From assembly GCF_024868665.1 (NCBI RefSeq), contig NW_026634463.1:1937-65936 (forward strand): DNA of 64,000 nucleotides, in the 5' to 3' direction. The stretch is from Triplophysa rosa (taxonomy: Eukaryota; Chordata; Actinopteri; Cypriniformes; Nemacheilidae). Positions 42,710-59,875 of the stretch are shown one piece after another (the stretch's first letter is position 1; each line of letters opens with the position of its first letter). The translations under genes and the position numbers were made by a program. The notes beneath the pieces were generated by a model. The model was not told where the DNA came from, ran no database searches, and saw only the letters and a list, made by a program, of their open reading frames with translations.

Positions 42710-43320
42710 GCTGTTAGTTTATCAAAATACACAGTATGTGACAATGGCTGCACTGTGTCCTCTCTCAACGCCGTGGTTGGTCCTGGAAATTGACGACCTG
42801 TAAGCAATCAAAAGGTGTAAAGCCTAAGATCCTGTTGAACAGAAGAACGAATAGACATGAGAGCAATGGGTAAAGCTGACAGCCAGTTCAATTTAGTCTG
42901 TGCACAGATTTTGCCAATTTTAGTTTATGTCAGGTTTAACGTTCAACCTTACTTCGCTGGCCGCATGGTAAACGCACTACGCATGTGTTCCTGAGCGTCA
43001 CATATGTCATTTATTGGCATTGTCATCTGAAGCGTGGACATTGGGTATGTTGAGACACTTTATTACGCCGACTCTCCGCGACGGATTCTGCCAACCATAA
43101 TATAATCACTACTTTGCCAGTACTCGTGTATCATTCTGAAGTCATCCAATTCTTCCTGCAGTGTCGAAACCCCCTTTGGTTGATGCTAGGTTTTACATTG
43201 TGTTCCTGACAGATACAACACTGTCACATGACCTGACACCATGGATTGCAAAAATGATGCCACCAATTTCGAGAGCTCTCATCATTTGTTTGTCACTGAC
43301 ATGGCTTACCATGGGCTTTG
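42710..43320. other. Decayed retroviral interior, no clear frame
   Basis: By position this should hold the rest of integrase, but no convincing motif (HHCC or D,D,E) was recognised in any minus-strand frame. A short overlap with the RNase H frame lies at its right edge. Confidence 0.4.
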
Positions 43321-43977
43321 TTAAATTGAACCGGTCAGAGAGACAGGCAATGCCGGGCGTCCATCTGGCGCTTGCCATAGACCATCACTAGCACAGATGC
43401 CTCCATGCTGTGACCAGACTGATTGTTCTTCAGGGGCAGATTTCTGTTGTTCTTTGACCAAATATTCTCGAGTGAAACGAGGCAAAAGATCACTACAGGC
43501 TCTATCTGATCTTACCACCTGCTGAGTTGCAACATAGCCAGCTTCAGTTTTGGCAGCTAGATCAGCTGCATTGTTTCCATCAGTGATAGGGGAATCATTT
43601 TTGGAATGTCCTGGACATTTAATAACTGCTACCTCTTTGGGTATCATCAGAGCCTCTAAAAGGTCTCTGGCTTCCATGCATGGTGATTGGTCGACCTGTG
43701 ATGTGGTGAACCCACATCTCTGCCATAAGGGCAATTCCACGTGGACAGCTGTTACAACATATGCTGAATCGGAATATATGTTCACACGGGTCTCACCAGC
43801 GTAGTACAGGGCTCTTGTCACTGCTATCATCTCTGCTCTCTGTGCTGACTGTTTTCCTTCTAACTTCCCTGCATTCCTTGTCACTAATGAGCTTCCCACT
43901 TGTTCAACTACTGCATAGGCTGCCTTCAGGCTCCCATCCTCTGCTCTGAAACAACAACCATCTGTGAACAATGTCAT
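43321..43977 (-). pseudogene. Retroviral RNase H domain remnant
   Basis: A 218-codon open frame shows the RNase H active-site order: FTDGCCF near its start, a Glu in QRAEMIAVTRAL, IYSDSAYVV, and a later Asp in NNAADLAAKTE. The layout fits the RNase H of a class I endogenous retrovirus. It is in the same orientation as the RT fragment upstream (44618-45412), with decayed sequence between. It is not part of an intact pol. Confidence 0.85.
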
Positions 43978-44617
43978 AACTTGCTGGTGGGGTTGTCAAT
44001 GGCACCGCAGACAGATCTTCTCTTACTTTGGATGCTCTCTCGGTGATGGGTGCACAATCGTGTGGCTGTCCATCTCCCATCAGATCAGCCATATTAATGC
44101 CTCTATGTGTATATGTGAGATTGGGCTGGTCAAAATCTTAGCTATTCTTCTCTGTCTCAGTGGTGAAAATGTGAATGATGCTGAATTTACGAATGACATG
44201 ATGAGTGTGTGGTGAGTATTGTCAGTGGGTGGCCCATTACAATGTGTGAAGTCTTTGTTGACCTTTAGCCTAAACCTCGCTGCGAACTAGAACAAATGGT
44301 TGTCTTGCTCACACAGTCTAACATACACACTGGCATACATCAAACTTTTCTCCTCGCCTTGGTCTTTTTGAAAAGACACCTGTGCCTGGATGCCTAGATT
44401 CGAGGCATCCAGGAAAAAGGTAACTCATAATTGGCACAGCTTCAGGTGTACAGCATGAGCTAGCTGTGTCTTTAGGTCAATGAACGTCCGTTCAGCCTCT
44501 GTGTCCACTGAAGTTCTGCTTTCAGAATTTTTCATGCCATGTTCTCTTGTATCAACTGCTGAGTGGGTAGTCAGTGAAACATACATAGGGAATAATGTCC
44601 TACTGAATCCTGTCAGC
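43978..44617. other. Decayed RT-RNase H connection region
   Basis: By position this is the connection subdomain between RT and RNase H. Only short frames remain (44425-44631 minus includes FSRTLFPMYVSLTTHSAVDT), and several breaks are evident. Confidence 0.4.
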
Positions 44618-45442
44618 CTAAAAGACAACATGATCTTTCACTGTAGTTGGCTTGGGATGGCTCAGTAAACCCTGTCTTTGTGTTCCTGTCAAAGTTGAAC
44701 CCTGTGCCGTGATCAGTCGACCCAAAAATGTAACACAAGGTCTGCAAACCTGCAGTTTGTCCTTGCTTACCTTAAACCGAGACTTATGCAACTGAAGTAA
44801 TACAAGTCTGGTGGCTTCCAAGCATGCCTTTTCTGTTGTGGCAGCCAGCAATAGGTCATCAACATACATGATCATGACACAGTTTTCAGGTAAGCTACAG
44901 TCCTGTAGCTGTTGTTTCAAAACATGATTAAAAATTCCTGGGGATAGAATAAATCCCTGAGGTAATCTGTTATAGGAATACTGGCGCCCCCTGTATGTAA
45001 AAGCCAAACATGCTTCGCACTCCTCTGCAATTGGAATACAAAAGAATGCATTGGCCAAATCAATGCATGTGAACCATTGATGTGCTGGTGTCAAGGTAGA
45101 TAATGAAATATATGGGTTTGGCACAGTCATTGTGGGTGTTACCACAATGTAATTGATATTTCTTAGATCATGTACCAATCTGTACTTGTTAGTTCCTGGT
45201 TTTGGCACAGGAAAAATTGGTGTGTTCCAATCTGAAATATAGGGTGTTATAACTCCCCTTTCCAGTAGTCCAGCGACAGTGGTGGCTACACCTTGTTCTG
45301 CCTCTGGTTTGTTATGATACTGTGGGACCCAAATGGGTGAATTGGTTTTTATGCTGAAACTTACAGGTTTAATGTTACAAAATCCTGCATCTGTTGTTTC
45401 CCATAGAACTGCGCGGCTTGGATTAAAGATCGGGCAACACAC
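44618..45442 (-). pseudogene. Retroviral reverse transcriptase remnant fused to repeat DNA
   Basis: The 274-codon frame contains RT landmarks in order: LLERGVITPYISDWNTPIFP, KYRLVHDLRNIN, FTCIDLANAFF, LPQGFILSPGIF and the catalytic MYVDD, followed by a thumb-type FLGRLIT. This fits a class I (gamma/epsilon-type) fish endogenous retrovirus. The first 13 codons (MCCPIFNPSRAVL) are not retroviral: the same residues open short frames in the giant-element arms at 17744, 34598 and 49344. The retroviral part begins at about 45404, truncated at its N-terminal side. Gag, protease and most of the element are missing. Confidence 0.85.
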
Positions 45443-45656
45443 TCAGTTTCATATTAATCTTGAGTGCCTATACAGTAGTATTGCATACGTCGTATCTCCG
45501 AAGAGTATTTAGTTTGATCAAATTTACAAAAGACAGATACAGCTGTACGATTATTTCCGGAAAAACACGAGCCGCTATAGGTGGGACTAGTCGGGAGAGT
45601 GGGATGGAACTACAGCACGAGCACACAACACATCATCACTGCACTCAAAAAAATGA

Positions 45657-46050
45657 CTCATCAGTTGAACGTAATTTATTCATGTGGCAAATTTCCACAT
45701 ACAATTTGCACATTAATATAATTGTATCTAATCATGTTTGTTGAGTCCGAAAATGTCTCATCAGTTGAACGTAATTTATTCATGTGGCAAATTTCGACAT
45801 GAAATTTGTACATTTCTATAACTATATATAATCATGTTCAACGAGTAAAAAACCCTCATTAGTTAAATGTAATTTAATCATGTGGCAAATTTCCATGCAG
45901 AAGTTCTACATTTCTATAACTATATATAATCATGTTCATAGAGTAATAAAAAACCTCATTAGTTGAACGTAATTTATTTGTGTGGCAAAGTTTCCACATA
46001 AAAGTATTACATTGATATAACTATATCTAATTATGTCTGTTGGGTGTAAT
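45657..46050 (+). repeat. Four ~99-bp tandem repeats in the loop of copy C
   Basis: Units start with CTCAT(C/T)AGTT at 45657, 45757, 45855 and 45955. Each contains GTAATTTATTCATGTGGCAA or a variant and an AACTATAT(A/C)TAATCATGTT segment. They diverge from one another by roughly 10-20 percent by eye. A single related unit is in the loop of copy B near 31860. Confidence 0.85.
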
Positions 46051-46757
46051 AAAACTGAATTACTACATTAAACAAATGTGATTTTCCTATATTACATTGA
46101 CAAATCAAATGTATCTGCATTACATTAAACTAAAGTGTTTTCCTTAAATCAATGTAACTTTCAAGTAAGTTAAGACAAAACGGTCACTGTTTTTACCACA
46201 AAATATACCAACATATAATATACCATAAAATATATACACAAAATATACCAACTTACGCATTATAAGTATTTTTTGCTTTTGTATTACACTACTGCAAGAT
46301 TGTGCTTATTTTATAATCTGTATGAATATGTAATATATAAACAACAAAAACAATAGCAATACAATAAAAAAATCATTTTAATTTCATAAATTTAACTTCG
46401 AGAGTTACAACACACTACAGCACCATTCCACCTCTCACAACACAATCATTGCAAATAGAGAAATTTTAAACTTCAACAATCTTTCCATCTCAGAAAAGCA
46501 TTAGATTCACAGAATTATGAAACTTTGCAGCTGTCTGCAGCAACAGTATAAACTACTTGCTAAATAAATAACACAATAGTAAAATCTTATCAGTTAATAC
46601 AGTACAGGCCAACAGCAAATATAACAGCAACAGTGTATATGTTGGTAATAAGAAATGCAGTTAATATATCTGTGACCATAACGACCATGGATTAACTTGA
46701 AGTGTTTTAATAACTGGTACCTACTGCCTACTGATAAATCACATTTTTTGCAAGTCC
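46051..46757. other. AT-rich loop sequence of copy C
   Basis: No gene recognised. Strongly AT-rich, with ATATACCAACATATAATATACC-type short repeats. It is not homologous to the loop of copy B until 46758. Confidence 0.4.
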
Positions 46758-49700
46758 ACATTTACACCTAGAAAACAAGGAGAAAAACATGTTTCAAAAA
46801 CGTTATATAAATTCAGGTCCCTGAAAACTTTAAAGTGGTAATGAGAAAAATTGTGGGCATGGCTTTTTCCATTGAAAATGAATTGGGTGTATGAAAAAAA
46901 AAACCATTTCATTCTGAAATGGAACTTGCAGCAGACTGACAGTTGAAAGGGAGTTAACATTTGTTATTGAGAAAAGTTCATGTATATTCTTACAGTATAG
47001 CTGTAAGTGATGTCATCAGAGAAGGATAAGGGAACGTGCACTTTCAAATTCAGTTTTCCCTTTAAAACTATACTATGCCAACAGATTAAACATAGTCACT
47101 TTAACGAAAACAAATTAGCAATCAAACCGCCATTGTTTGCCAGACACATCTTGAATACTCACTAAATTAAAATGGACTCGCGTTGGCGGTTGGTTTTCCT
47201 GCACGGGACGCCTTGCTTCACTCTCACGCATGCGCTGTAGGTGGGATCAGGAAACCAATTCAATTTTTAATCATTAGTTCAAGCACATTTACTCTCACTT
47301 CATGTACAACCAGGACAATTTACATTTCTTAAAATAAATAAAAAGACATTCGGTTAGCTATGAATGCGTATATTTACTTGACCATATTGTTAATAAATAC
47401 GAGCATGTTAAATAGCTAAAAACTTAAATTCTTTGTCGCGATTTTAAACACTCTTATAATACCGACACTAGGAGAATTTCTAACATTTAAAATTCGTGAT
47501 ACTGTGACCTGTAGCAATCTGAACTAAGCACATGCGCTAAAGTTTTCCGCTTAAAACTGTACTATGCCAACAGATTAAACATAGTCACTTTAACGAAAAC
47601 AAATTAGCAATCAAACCGCATTTTTTTGCTGGACACATCTTAAATACTCACAAAATTGAAATGGACTCGCGTTGGCGGTTATTTTTCCTGCACGGGACGC
47701 CTCGCTTCACTCTCACTTATGCGCTGTAGGCGGGATCAGGAAACCAATTCAATTTTTAATCATTAGTTCAAGCACATTTACACTCACTTCATGTACAACC
47801 AGGACAATTTACATTTCTTCAAATAAATAAAAAGACATTCGGTTAGCTATGAATGCGTATATTTACTTGACCATATTGTTAATAAATACGAGCATGTTAA
47901 ATAGCTAAAAACTTAAATTCTTTGTCGCGATTTTAAACACTCTTATAATACCGACACTAGGAGAATTTCTAACATTTAAAATTCGTAATACTGTGACCTG
48001 TAGCAATCTGAACTAAGCACATGCGCTAAAGTTTTCCGTTTAAAACTGTACTATGCCAACAGATTAAACTTAGTCACTTTAACGAAAACAAATTAGCAAT
48101 CAAACCGCATTTTTTTTCTGGACACATCTTAAATACTCACAAAATTGAAATGGACTCGCGTTGGCGGTTGGTTTTCCTAGGACGCCTTGCTTCACTCACA
48201 CGCATGCGAGGTAGGCGGGATCAGGAAACCAATTCAATTTTTAAGCACCTTTACTCTTATTTCATGTACAACCAGGACAATTTACATTTCTTCAAGGAAA
48301 TAAAAATACATTTGTTTATAAATGTGTAATATTTTAATTGATCTAAAATGGACACTTTATGGTAATCAAATTTAATGCCTAGGGGTTTGGGGCACAACCT
48401 CAAATTCCACACGTTCATCCAAGTAACTTTACTCTCATTACATGTACAACCTAGACGATTTAAATTTCTTCAAAGATACAAAAGGACGTCTGTTTATGTA
48501 ATGTATAGTATTGTAATTTATCTAAAATGAACTATTTATGGTCATCCAAAGAATGCCCATGAACATTTTTTAGTATGTCTGTTTCTTCACTCAAACAATA
48601 ACATGTTTGTGAAATAAACTCTCAGAGCAACTCTGGAGATGAAGTTCATGTCCTCATTCAACGCAGGCGCTGACAAATTCATGAGCATCACGTGTGTAGC
48701 ACGGTAAACTGTGCAGTTCATTCACCCAGACATGCAGAACAGACAGATGACATATGTAAATAACAGGATTCGGCATCCACTAGTGCGCATCTAGTTTTAT
48801 TGACTCAATGCAGCCGGAAAACAAGTTTCACTCGCAAACTAGACTAAAACTACGTGAAATAGCAGTTCACCATTTCAATAAGCTATCACTTATTTATCAG
48901 CATGAGTCACACGTGTGAGCATGTGAACAGACTAAAATGCGTGTGTCTCACGGTGAATGCGTGAGACTTGAGAGCCGGTAACATGAACAGAGTTTAGCGG
49001 GCTGTGCGTCAGTAATAACGGTCCGTGGGGAAACGCAGCGCTCCGTATGTACTGTAGTTAAATGGATTAAACAAAGCTTCGAGGCAACAAAATTTGCCTC
49101 GATGATTTTTTGTATTCGAATTACTCGAGGAATCGTTTCAGCCCCTGTGATGATGTGTTGTGTGCTCGTGCTGTAGTTCCATCCCACTCTCCCGACTAGT
49201 CCCACCTATAGCGGCTCGTGTTTTTCCGGAAATAATCGTACAGCTGTATCTGTCTTTTGTAAATTTGATCAAACTAAATACTCTTCGAAGATACGACGTA
49301 TGCAATACTACTGTATAGGCACTCAAGATTAATATGAAACTGAGTGTGTTGCCCGATCTTTAATCCAAGCCGCGCAGTTCTATGTCAAAATAAATGTCCT
49401 TCTGCAGACTTCCGTACGTATTTCACATTGCATCCTTGGAAGGAGACCCGAAATGCACAACGAGAGGTTTATTCTCAAACAAGACCTTATTTTGTTAGCT
49501 TATTTTGTGGTAAAATAATGTTTTTTTTTTAAGTGGAGTAAAACATAAGGGAACAAAGAATGACATAGCAATAAGCATTACAAAAACTGCACAAACCTAA
49601 CCATTTTTTTTTACTTTCAGATGGTATAACCCCTAAAACACGAAAAATTCAGAAAAACAACGTCGGACTAGCAAATCACGTGGTCTCACGAATTCAGCCA

Positions 49701-50438
49701 CTTCGCTTTTGAGACGCTCCTGGTATTGAGGACGGAACAACATCTGGCTGGTTAGCTTTAGTGAGACATGTATGAATCCAACGTGTAGATGACTCAAAGC
49801 CGTGAATATGCAGAAAGTCATAAATATTAGAACAACGTTTCAAAACCTTATATAAAACATAAGTGTAAAGCCTGACAACTTCCTATCGACTAAAACGCAT
49901 ATGTTAAAACGATAAAAATGTTTACCATAGAAAAACAATTTAAGATGTGTAAATATGTTTTTTGGATATGTAAGTCAAAAAGTCTTGAGCAAAATTGTTG
50001 TTAGCACGAGATAGATGTTGCATCCACGTTGTATGTCGTAGTTTGGTATTAGGATTTAATCATTTGCTCGTAAGGTAAATCTGTTCATTAAGACAAATAG
50101 GGTATCATAGTAATTATATTCACACATCAGGTTATTAGAGAAGTGTGAACTAAATTATGACTTCCGAAGCACTGGTTTATAGCGGACATGCAATTTAAGA
50201 AGTGTATCTTTATGTCTGTCATTTGCTGACATGTGAGATTTGGAATGGGTAATGCATGTGGGCTTACCTTCATATGCCGATGCACGTCTACATCACTGAA
50301 AGACATGGTGAAGGCAAATTAAAATGCAATGTGTGTTTGAAAGTTCTTATAGAGCAGTCAAGAAAAGATGAAAACACAAGCATTTGGCTGAATATGATAA
50401 ATAAACTAAGTAATTTTTTTTTTAAAAGACCATCAAAT

Positions 50439-51090
50439 CAGGGGCATAGATACATGGTGGCCATGGGTGGCCACGACTACCCCTGAATGATGGATGGCCA
50501 CCTATCTGGCCACCTCTGTTGTGCGAAGCAGTTTTAAGATGTGTGTCGGAGTTTACGGAGTCTTGCGCAGATCATTTAGCGAATGCACTGAAAGTAACGC
50601 GAGAACATTATTCTCGTGTTAATATGATGTCATACGCTGACGCACTGACGCAAACAGTCTGAGCGCTATAGCTGAACAGCTGCTAACCGCTTCGTGACAG
50701 TGCACTGTCTGTGTACCATGGAAGTTCATCGCGAGCAAAAGGATCAGGTCAGTAAAATCAGTCTTGTTTAACTGGATTCCATTCATTAATTACATTTTCG
50801 CAAAAGTTTAAGTTGAGGTACTGCAATGTTTATTTTCTATACAAAATGCTAACTTACTGCAAATGATAGCTAGCAAATTATTTTAAAATAATGTTGGCAC
50901 ATGAAAGCATTGCGAATAAATTTTTACTTTACGTTCTTTTTGTATGTTTTGACCAGCAAACTATGTGTAATGAAGAATTGGTGTAAAGTACAGTAGAAGT
51001 TTAAGAATTTATGTCTGTTTTGGTCACCCTAATAAAATCACTGGGACTTACCTGGCCACCTCTAAAAAAAAAGTTCTGGCTACGCCCCTG
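50439..51090 (+). mobile_element. hAT MITE in copy C with 8-bp target duplication
   Basis: CAGGGGCATAG at 50439 and ACGCCCCTG ending at 51090 (652 bp). The flanks are CATCAAAT (50431-50438) and CATCCAAT (51091-51098), one mismatch apart. This is the clearest target-site duplication among the copies and fixes the family as hAT. No transposase frame. Confidence 0.85.
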
Positions 51091-52995
51091 CATCCAATCC
51101 TTTAAATCAGGAACATTGAAACCAGAGCATCTCTATCTTGAGAGCACGATACAGCATGTTTTGCTCATTAGAAGTCAATTCACAGCGCTTCAGATGATGC
51201 ATTGTCTGCACAAGTTGACCATTTTTCTTGCATGCTTTAGCCACTTTTTAAGTTTATTTTAAGGATATATTTACACATGTCGAAAGTTTCCTAAATTTAA
51301 CTACATTTTACCACTTACCTGTAGTACACAATCCATCACGCAACCTGTCCAATCTGTGTATGACAAAAAAATATAAAGCCGTGTATGAAAAAAATATATA
51401 TAAAGCTATTTACATATACAAAAAATCAAGCTACTTCATATCCTTGCAGAGAAGACCTCTATTGCTCAGTTGCTTTGTGTAAGAAAATATAGCCTAGTAT
51501 ATTCAATAGACACTCAAAAACAAAACATAAGAAAATGGTGAGGATAAAATGAAGAAAAGGTGATTCAATGTATACTTTGTGCATGTAAAGTTTGGATCTA
51601 AAGCAAACTGTTTAACAACAACAATTAAAACCTTGTTTAAACTAAAAGTAAACCCAAACACTTACTGTAGGATGGAATGTCTACTTCTTGAGTTTCCTTG
51701 CTACACAATCAGATGTCCAACACAAAATAATAAAGAGGTTTGATGCTGAAAAGAACTCAGAGTCTGCTCTATATGTCAGTAAATCTTAGAATCGTGTCTA
51801 GGTGTTAAGGGGTTGCCACAGTTAAACACTAACCACTAAAACAGATGTGCAAAGACAAATCGTAATAACAGGATGTGCGAGATTTGACTATTCTAAATGT
51901 TTTAAAGAATATCAGTTTAGAATCATATAAACAGTTATGTTAAAAGGCATACCTTTGATAGAATCACTTTCATTTTTAATCTAAAAAAATATTTTTGAAA
52001 ACCTTATGCAGACTTATTTTTATGATACAACCTGGAGGCATGATATAAAACACATTCATGAAATTAACATGTCGTACATTCAATTTAAGGTTTCTTGCTG
52101 TTCAATCAAAATCTGCTTTGTGTTTTAAGGAATCACCCAACTGCCTGCTGTGATGCTATGAACACTAGCAATAAAGATGATTTTTTTTCTTCACCCTTGG
52201 TTGGTGGACGCACTGGCATCTTCTCAGACAGAAGGAAAAAAGTCAGGATAGGGGCAACATCATGGACACCATTTAAAGACACCGCTCCATGCAGTTAGGA
52301 AAACATGTGCTTTAATTATACAGTGTTGTAGACACAGTTTGAAGAATGGATACTCAGATTTTTTTTTTTTTTTTTTTTTTTTCAGAAACATGAACGCTGG
52401 AAGGTAACCGCTCTTGGTGAACACTCGTGCACGCATACAAACATTTATTGGGTCAAGCCATTTTCATGGAGGCCCCTGTACAATCAGACACGTGTGAGAA
52501 TGGTTTAAGTTTTAAACAAAACAGATACTGATGAATAAAGCGGATATGTTTAGAATGTTAGTAGCAAAAGCTGTTTTCTGATTAGTTAGAGATATAGCGA
52601 GATTATAGTTTGTCCCATAGAATGCTTCGGGTACACACAGGTCAATTGGTCACTCATTGCCCGAGGGCGAAAGCCTCAGCTGGCGATCCTATACAACGCA
52701 TCCCTGTGTCGAGATAATACGCTCGCTCGTGAAGCTACACAAATAACCGGTCGTAATCCGGCCAAATTTTCACGCTAGGGATGTAAAACAAATCATACCC
52801 GATTAAAACGTCCGACGCTGTCGCCCTGCCGGATGAAAACTCTGAATTACGTACCGCTTAAACGTCACGACGATTTACGAGTCGGTGTGTTTGCAACGCT
52901 GGAATGTCTGAAACAGTCCTTTCAGTATAACGGCAGGAATGTGATCTTTCAACCAACGTAAGTTTTACCACAGTTTTATCACAGCCTATATACAG

Positions 52996-53057
<62 letters not shown>

Positions 53058-53522
53058 CATTTAATTACTTATTCACTCCTTGCTTTGTTTATTTGTTTAT
53101 TTACTTATTCATTACTTCTTTAATCACTTATATAACCAATTCTTTCTTTAATCACTTATTCATGCCTTTATTTATTCACGCATAAGATACGTGTCAACAT
53201 CATAAAAACATGTCCAAACATGATCTCCGGAGAAGAGAGAAAAATGCTCGGTAACCGTACGGGCAAAAGTTCAAGAGTTCAACTCCAGACGTGGGCAATC
53301 CCTCACGACGTGGACAGATACTGTCAAAGGCCAAAAGTTCAACACAAAGGGGGGCAGTCCCTCACAATGGGGCGGGTATGGTCAAAGGTCAACGCAAAGG
53401 GGGAGGGGCCCTCACAACGTGGGTGGTCCGGAAGTAATTCAACTCCCCCCCGAAAAGGTCAAAGGTCACCATCAATCATACCTGTCAATCATTTTGACAC
53501 TATGTCCCCCATATATACTACT

Positions 53523-55886
53523 GCTGTACAAAACATGGCAGTGAATTCAATGTCTGTAGGGCCGCTCTGTATGTAGATATAAATAGCTTATTCTAAGGTA
53601 TTACAAACTTAATGGTTCATTACGTAAGGTCTTTATACACCTCTGAAGAAATAGTTTTCTATATTATATTGCATTTCTTTGAATAGATCCTCCTAAAAAT
53701 GCCGTATTGTTCCTTTAAATGTTCTTGGTGAAGAAGTCCAAGGCCACTTTTACTCCCAGTCCAGACTTGCGAGGCAACGTTGACATCAAGTTTCATGCTG
53801 TTTCTGTGAGCATTGACTGAAACTACCTGTTCATTAAACGCTTTTAACGCACACCTTCCAGCCAATCAGAATCCATTCAGACAGACCATCGCATAAAACT
53901 ACTGATCTTATGGGAAATGCTCATAAAAAGCATCTGCACCACACAAACCTCTGAAACATGCGATAACATCAGCCTCGCTAAAGTTCAATTGTTGTCTTAA
54001 AGAACAGGATTTAGACTTTTACTATGCTAATGATGTTTATTATTATTGAGCGGTTACAGGGGATCTGCACACAATTACATGATCATCTTTACAATTTACC
54101 ACATCTGGTAGAGAGGTGTTGTCATACATATTTTTGTATGTTCAATTTTCTGTGACACACAAGTACTCACATTTGAGAAATGATCAAATTGACAACGGTT
54201 TTGAGAAGTTTTATAAATGAGGCTCTTGAACACTATTTGATCATACTTTGGTCACTTGTGTGGATATTTGTTTCTTTTAATTATTTTATTTTAACGCATG
54301 TAAAGCTGCTCTACAACAACAAACATTGTGAAAAGTGCTGTGTAAAGAAACTTGATTTGAACTGAATAAGTAAACTGCATATAAATGTGTCTTATGTTAG
54401 CGGTTTAATTCTCTGTGAACACACATACTGCTAAAACACGGTGTGGTTTATAAAAGCACCTAGCGAGTAGGGGAGAGGTTTTTATGACTGAAACAATATG
54501 AGCCAAAGCATTATATTAATATTTACTTCATGAAATTCATTTCTGTGCGTCGCTGATTCAAAGTGAGGACAGTGAAACTTTACCCTTATCGTCATCAGCA
54601 TGCAAGTCTTTTACTGTACACTCGAATGCGTACGCGCACTTCTTCAAGTCAAACACAATTAAGTGAAGTCCGGAAGGAGCTGTGGAGGAGGAGAGAGGAT
54701 GCTTGAGAGATGATTGACAGAACTCCTTCCAAACAGAACATCACATCAATGTGCTAAATGCATGACGTGATGATGGTTTCTGGTTTCTTGTCTCTTCGCT
54801 TTTCAAACTTTCTCTGCTTGTCATACTTGTGAGCTGCTTCAAATTTATGACGCTCTACTCTAATCCTAATGGAGTTTACTTGAAGATTGTCAGTTCTGTT
54901 ATAAAACAGCCAGAGCATAAAATGGCAGCACTGCTGAAGCATCACACGAGCACAAACGTGAAGCATGTACTGCTGTGCTCAGATCTACTTCAGCAAGGAA
55001 ACAATATTGAAACAGATCGACCCACCTCTGTTCCCCATGCTATATGACAATCATCAGATACATGAGTCTGAAATAAAATCCTTTAATTTCAGAAGAAAAC
55101 AAATTCACAAAACATGATGGGTTGATGTGCAGGAGTAGCTGGCTTGTACCCTATTTCTAAAGAGTGCATCTAAACAACAACAAGAAACGCAATAGGTGGG
55201 TTCTACGTTTTCAAACTTTCAATTACATTTACATTTAATAAAACCACAAAACCCAAAGAAACAAGACTAAAACAATCCTCAACTTTGCAACGATCACATA
55301 TACAGGAGCCTGCAGTGGATGAGAACTGATCTTCTATCTCGGACCATCTGACCAGTGCTGATGTTATAGTCCATCGCTGATGGTTTCGTCCTGCATGAGG
55401 TAGCTTACTAGAAACCATTGAAACACTGAATGAAGTAGGGCTGTAGGGAGTGTAAGTAAGACTTCAAAACACTGTAAAGCTGACAGTCATCTGTCATTGA
55501 TCTATCCCGTCGTTTGGGAAAGAGACGCGGCTTGTGTTGTGAGAGTAGCACCATCCTAATGCACATCAGTACAAACATACACGGTGATGCTAAAGAAAAA
55601 AAAGTTTGCTTTTGGGCCTATTGATAGATGAAGATGGGAAAGGGATACTAGGTAGGCCACTCACTGTCGTACAATACTTGAATCAAATGCACAGGGGGAA
55701 TAGCACCTTAACAATAAATAAATAAACCCAAGATGTCGTCTTTGTCACTGGCGTAATGTAATGTTCTCAGAGAGATGAGAGAGCTCTGGATGAGTCAGTG
55801 CAGATTCTACACCAGCATTGATTTAACTCATCCTCTCGTCTGTTCCCTCTCGCTCCGGACCGAGTGCAGTCTACGCTGCTTTGTCT
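53523..55886. other. Intergenic and presumed col2a1 3' UTR with repeat pieces
   Basis: No second gene was recognised. About 53720-53900 (AACGCACACCTTCCAGCCAATCAGAATCC) is a common fish dispersed repeat. About 54296-54366 (GTAAAGCTGCTC, GAAAAGTGCTGTGTAAAGAAACTTGATTTGAA) is the 3' tail of a fish LINE or SINE. The part next to 55886 is the collagen 3' UTR. A minus-strand ATTAAA lies near 55084, but the true end of the UTR is unknown. Confidence 0.5.
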
Positions 55887-59756
<3,870 letters not shown>

Positions 59757-59875
59757 CTGAACACAACAGAGTTTCACTTGAGTTCAGCTGCTGAATAAAC
59801 CACGATGTGAAAGACATTTGAAATAAATTCCTGATTTTAATAAATTCACACTCTTTTTGCTACTGTAGAGAGACT

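Larger units (their letters stand above)
45405..53522. mobile_element. Giant inverted-repeat element, copy C (left arm truncated)
   Basis: 46758-53522 repeats 32012-38826 in direct orientation, about 14.7 kb away, with small indels and substitutions (for instance CATGGTGAAGG for CAAGGTGAAGG near 50305, and shorter homopolymers). A left-arm remnant of about 235 bp (45405-45640) is the inverse of 49180-49400 and abuts the retroviral RT. The right tip ends CATATATACTACT at 53522, flanked by GCTGTA. No coding sequence of its own. Confidence 0.8.

Noticed and set aside
45657..46050. CRISPR-like array
   Set aside because: The units are contiguous degenerate tandem repeats with no distinct spacers, and the genome is vertebrate.
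54754..55047. Short overlapping frames near 54800 as a gene
   Set aside because: No resemblance to a known family, no splice context, and both strands give frames of similar length.
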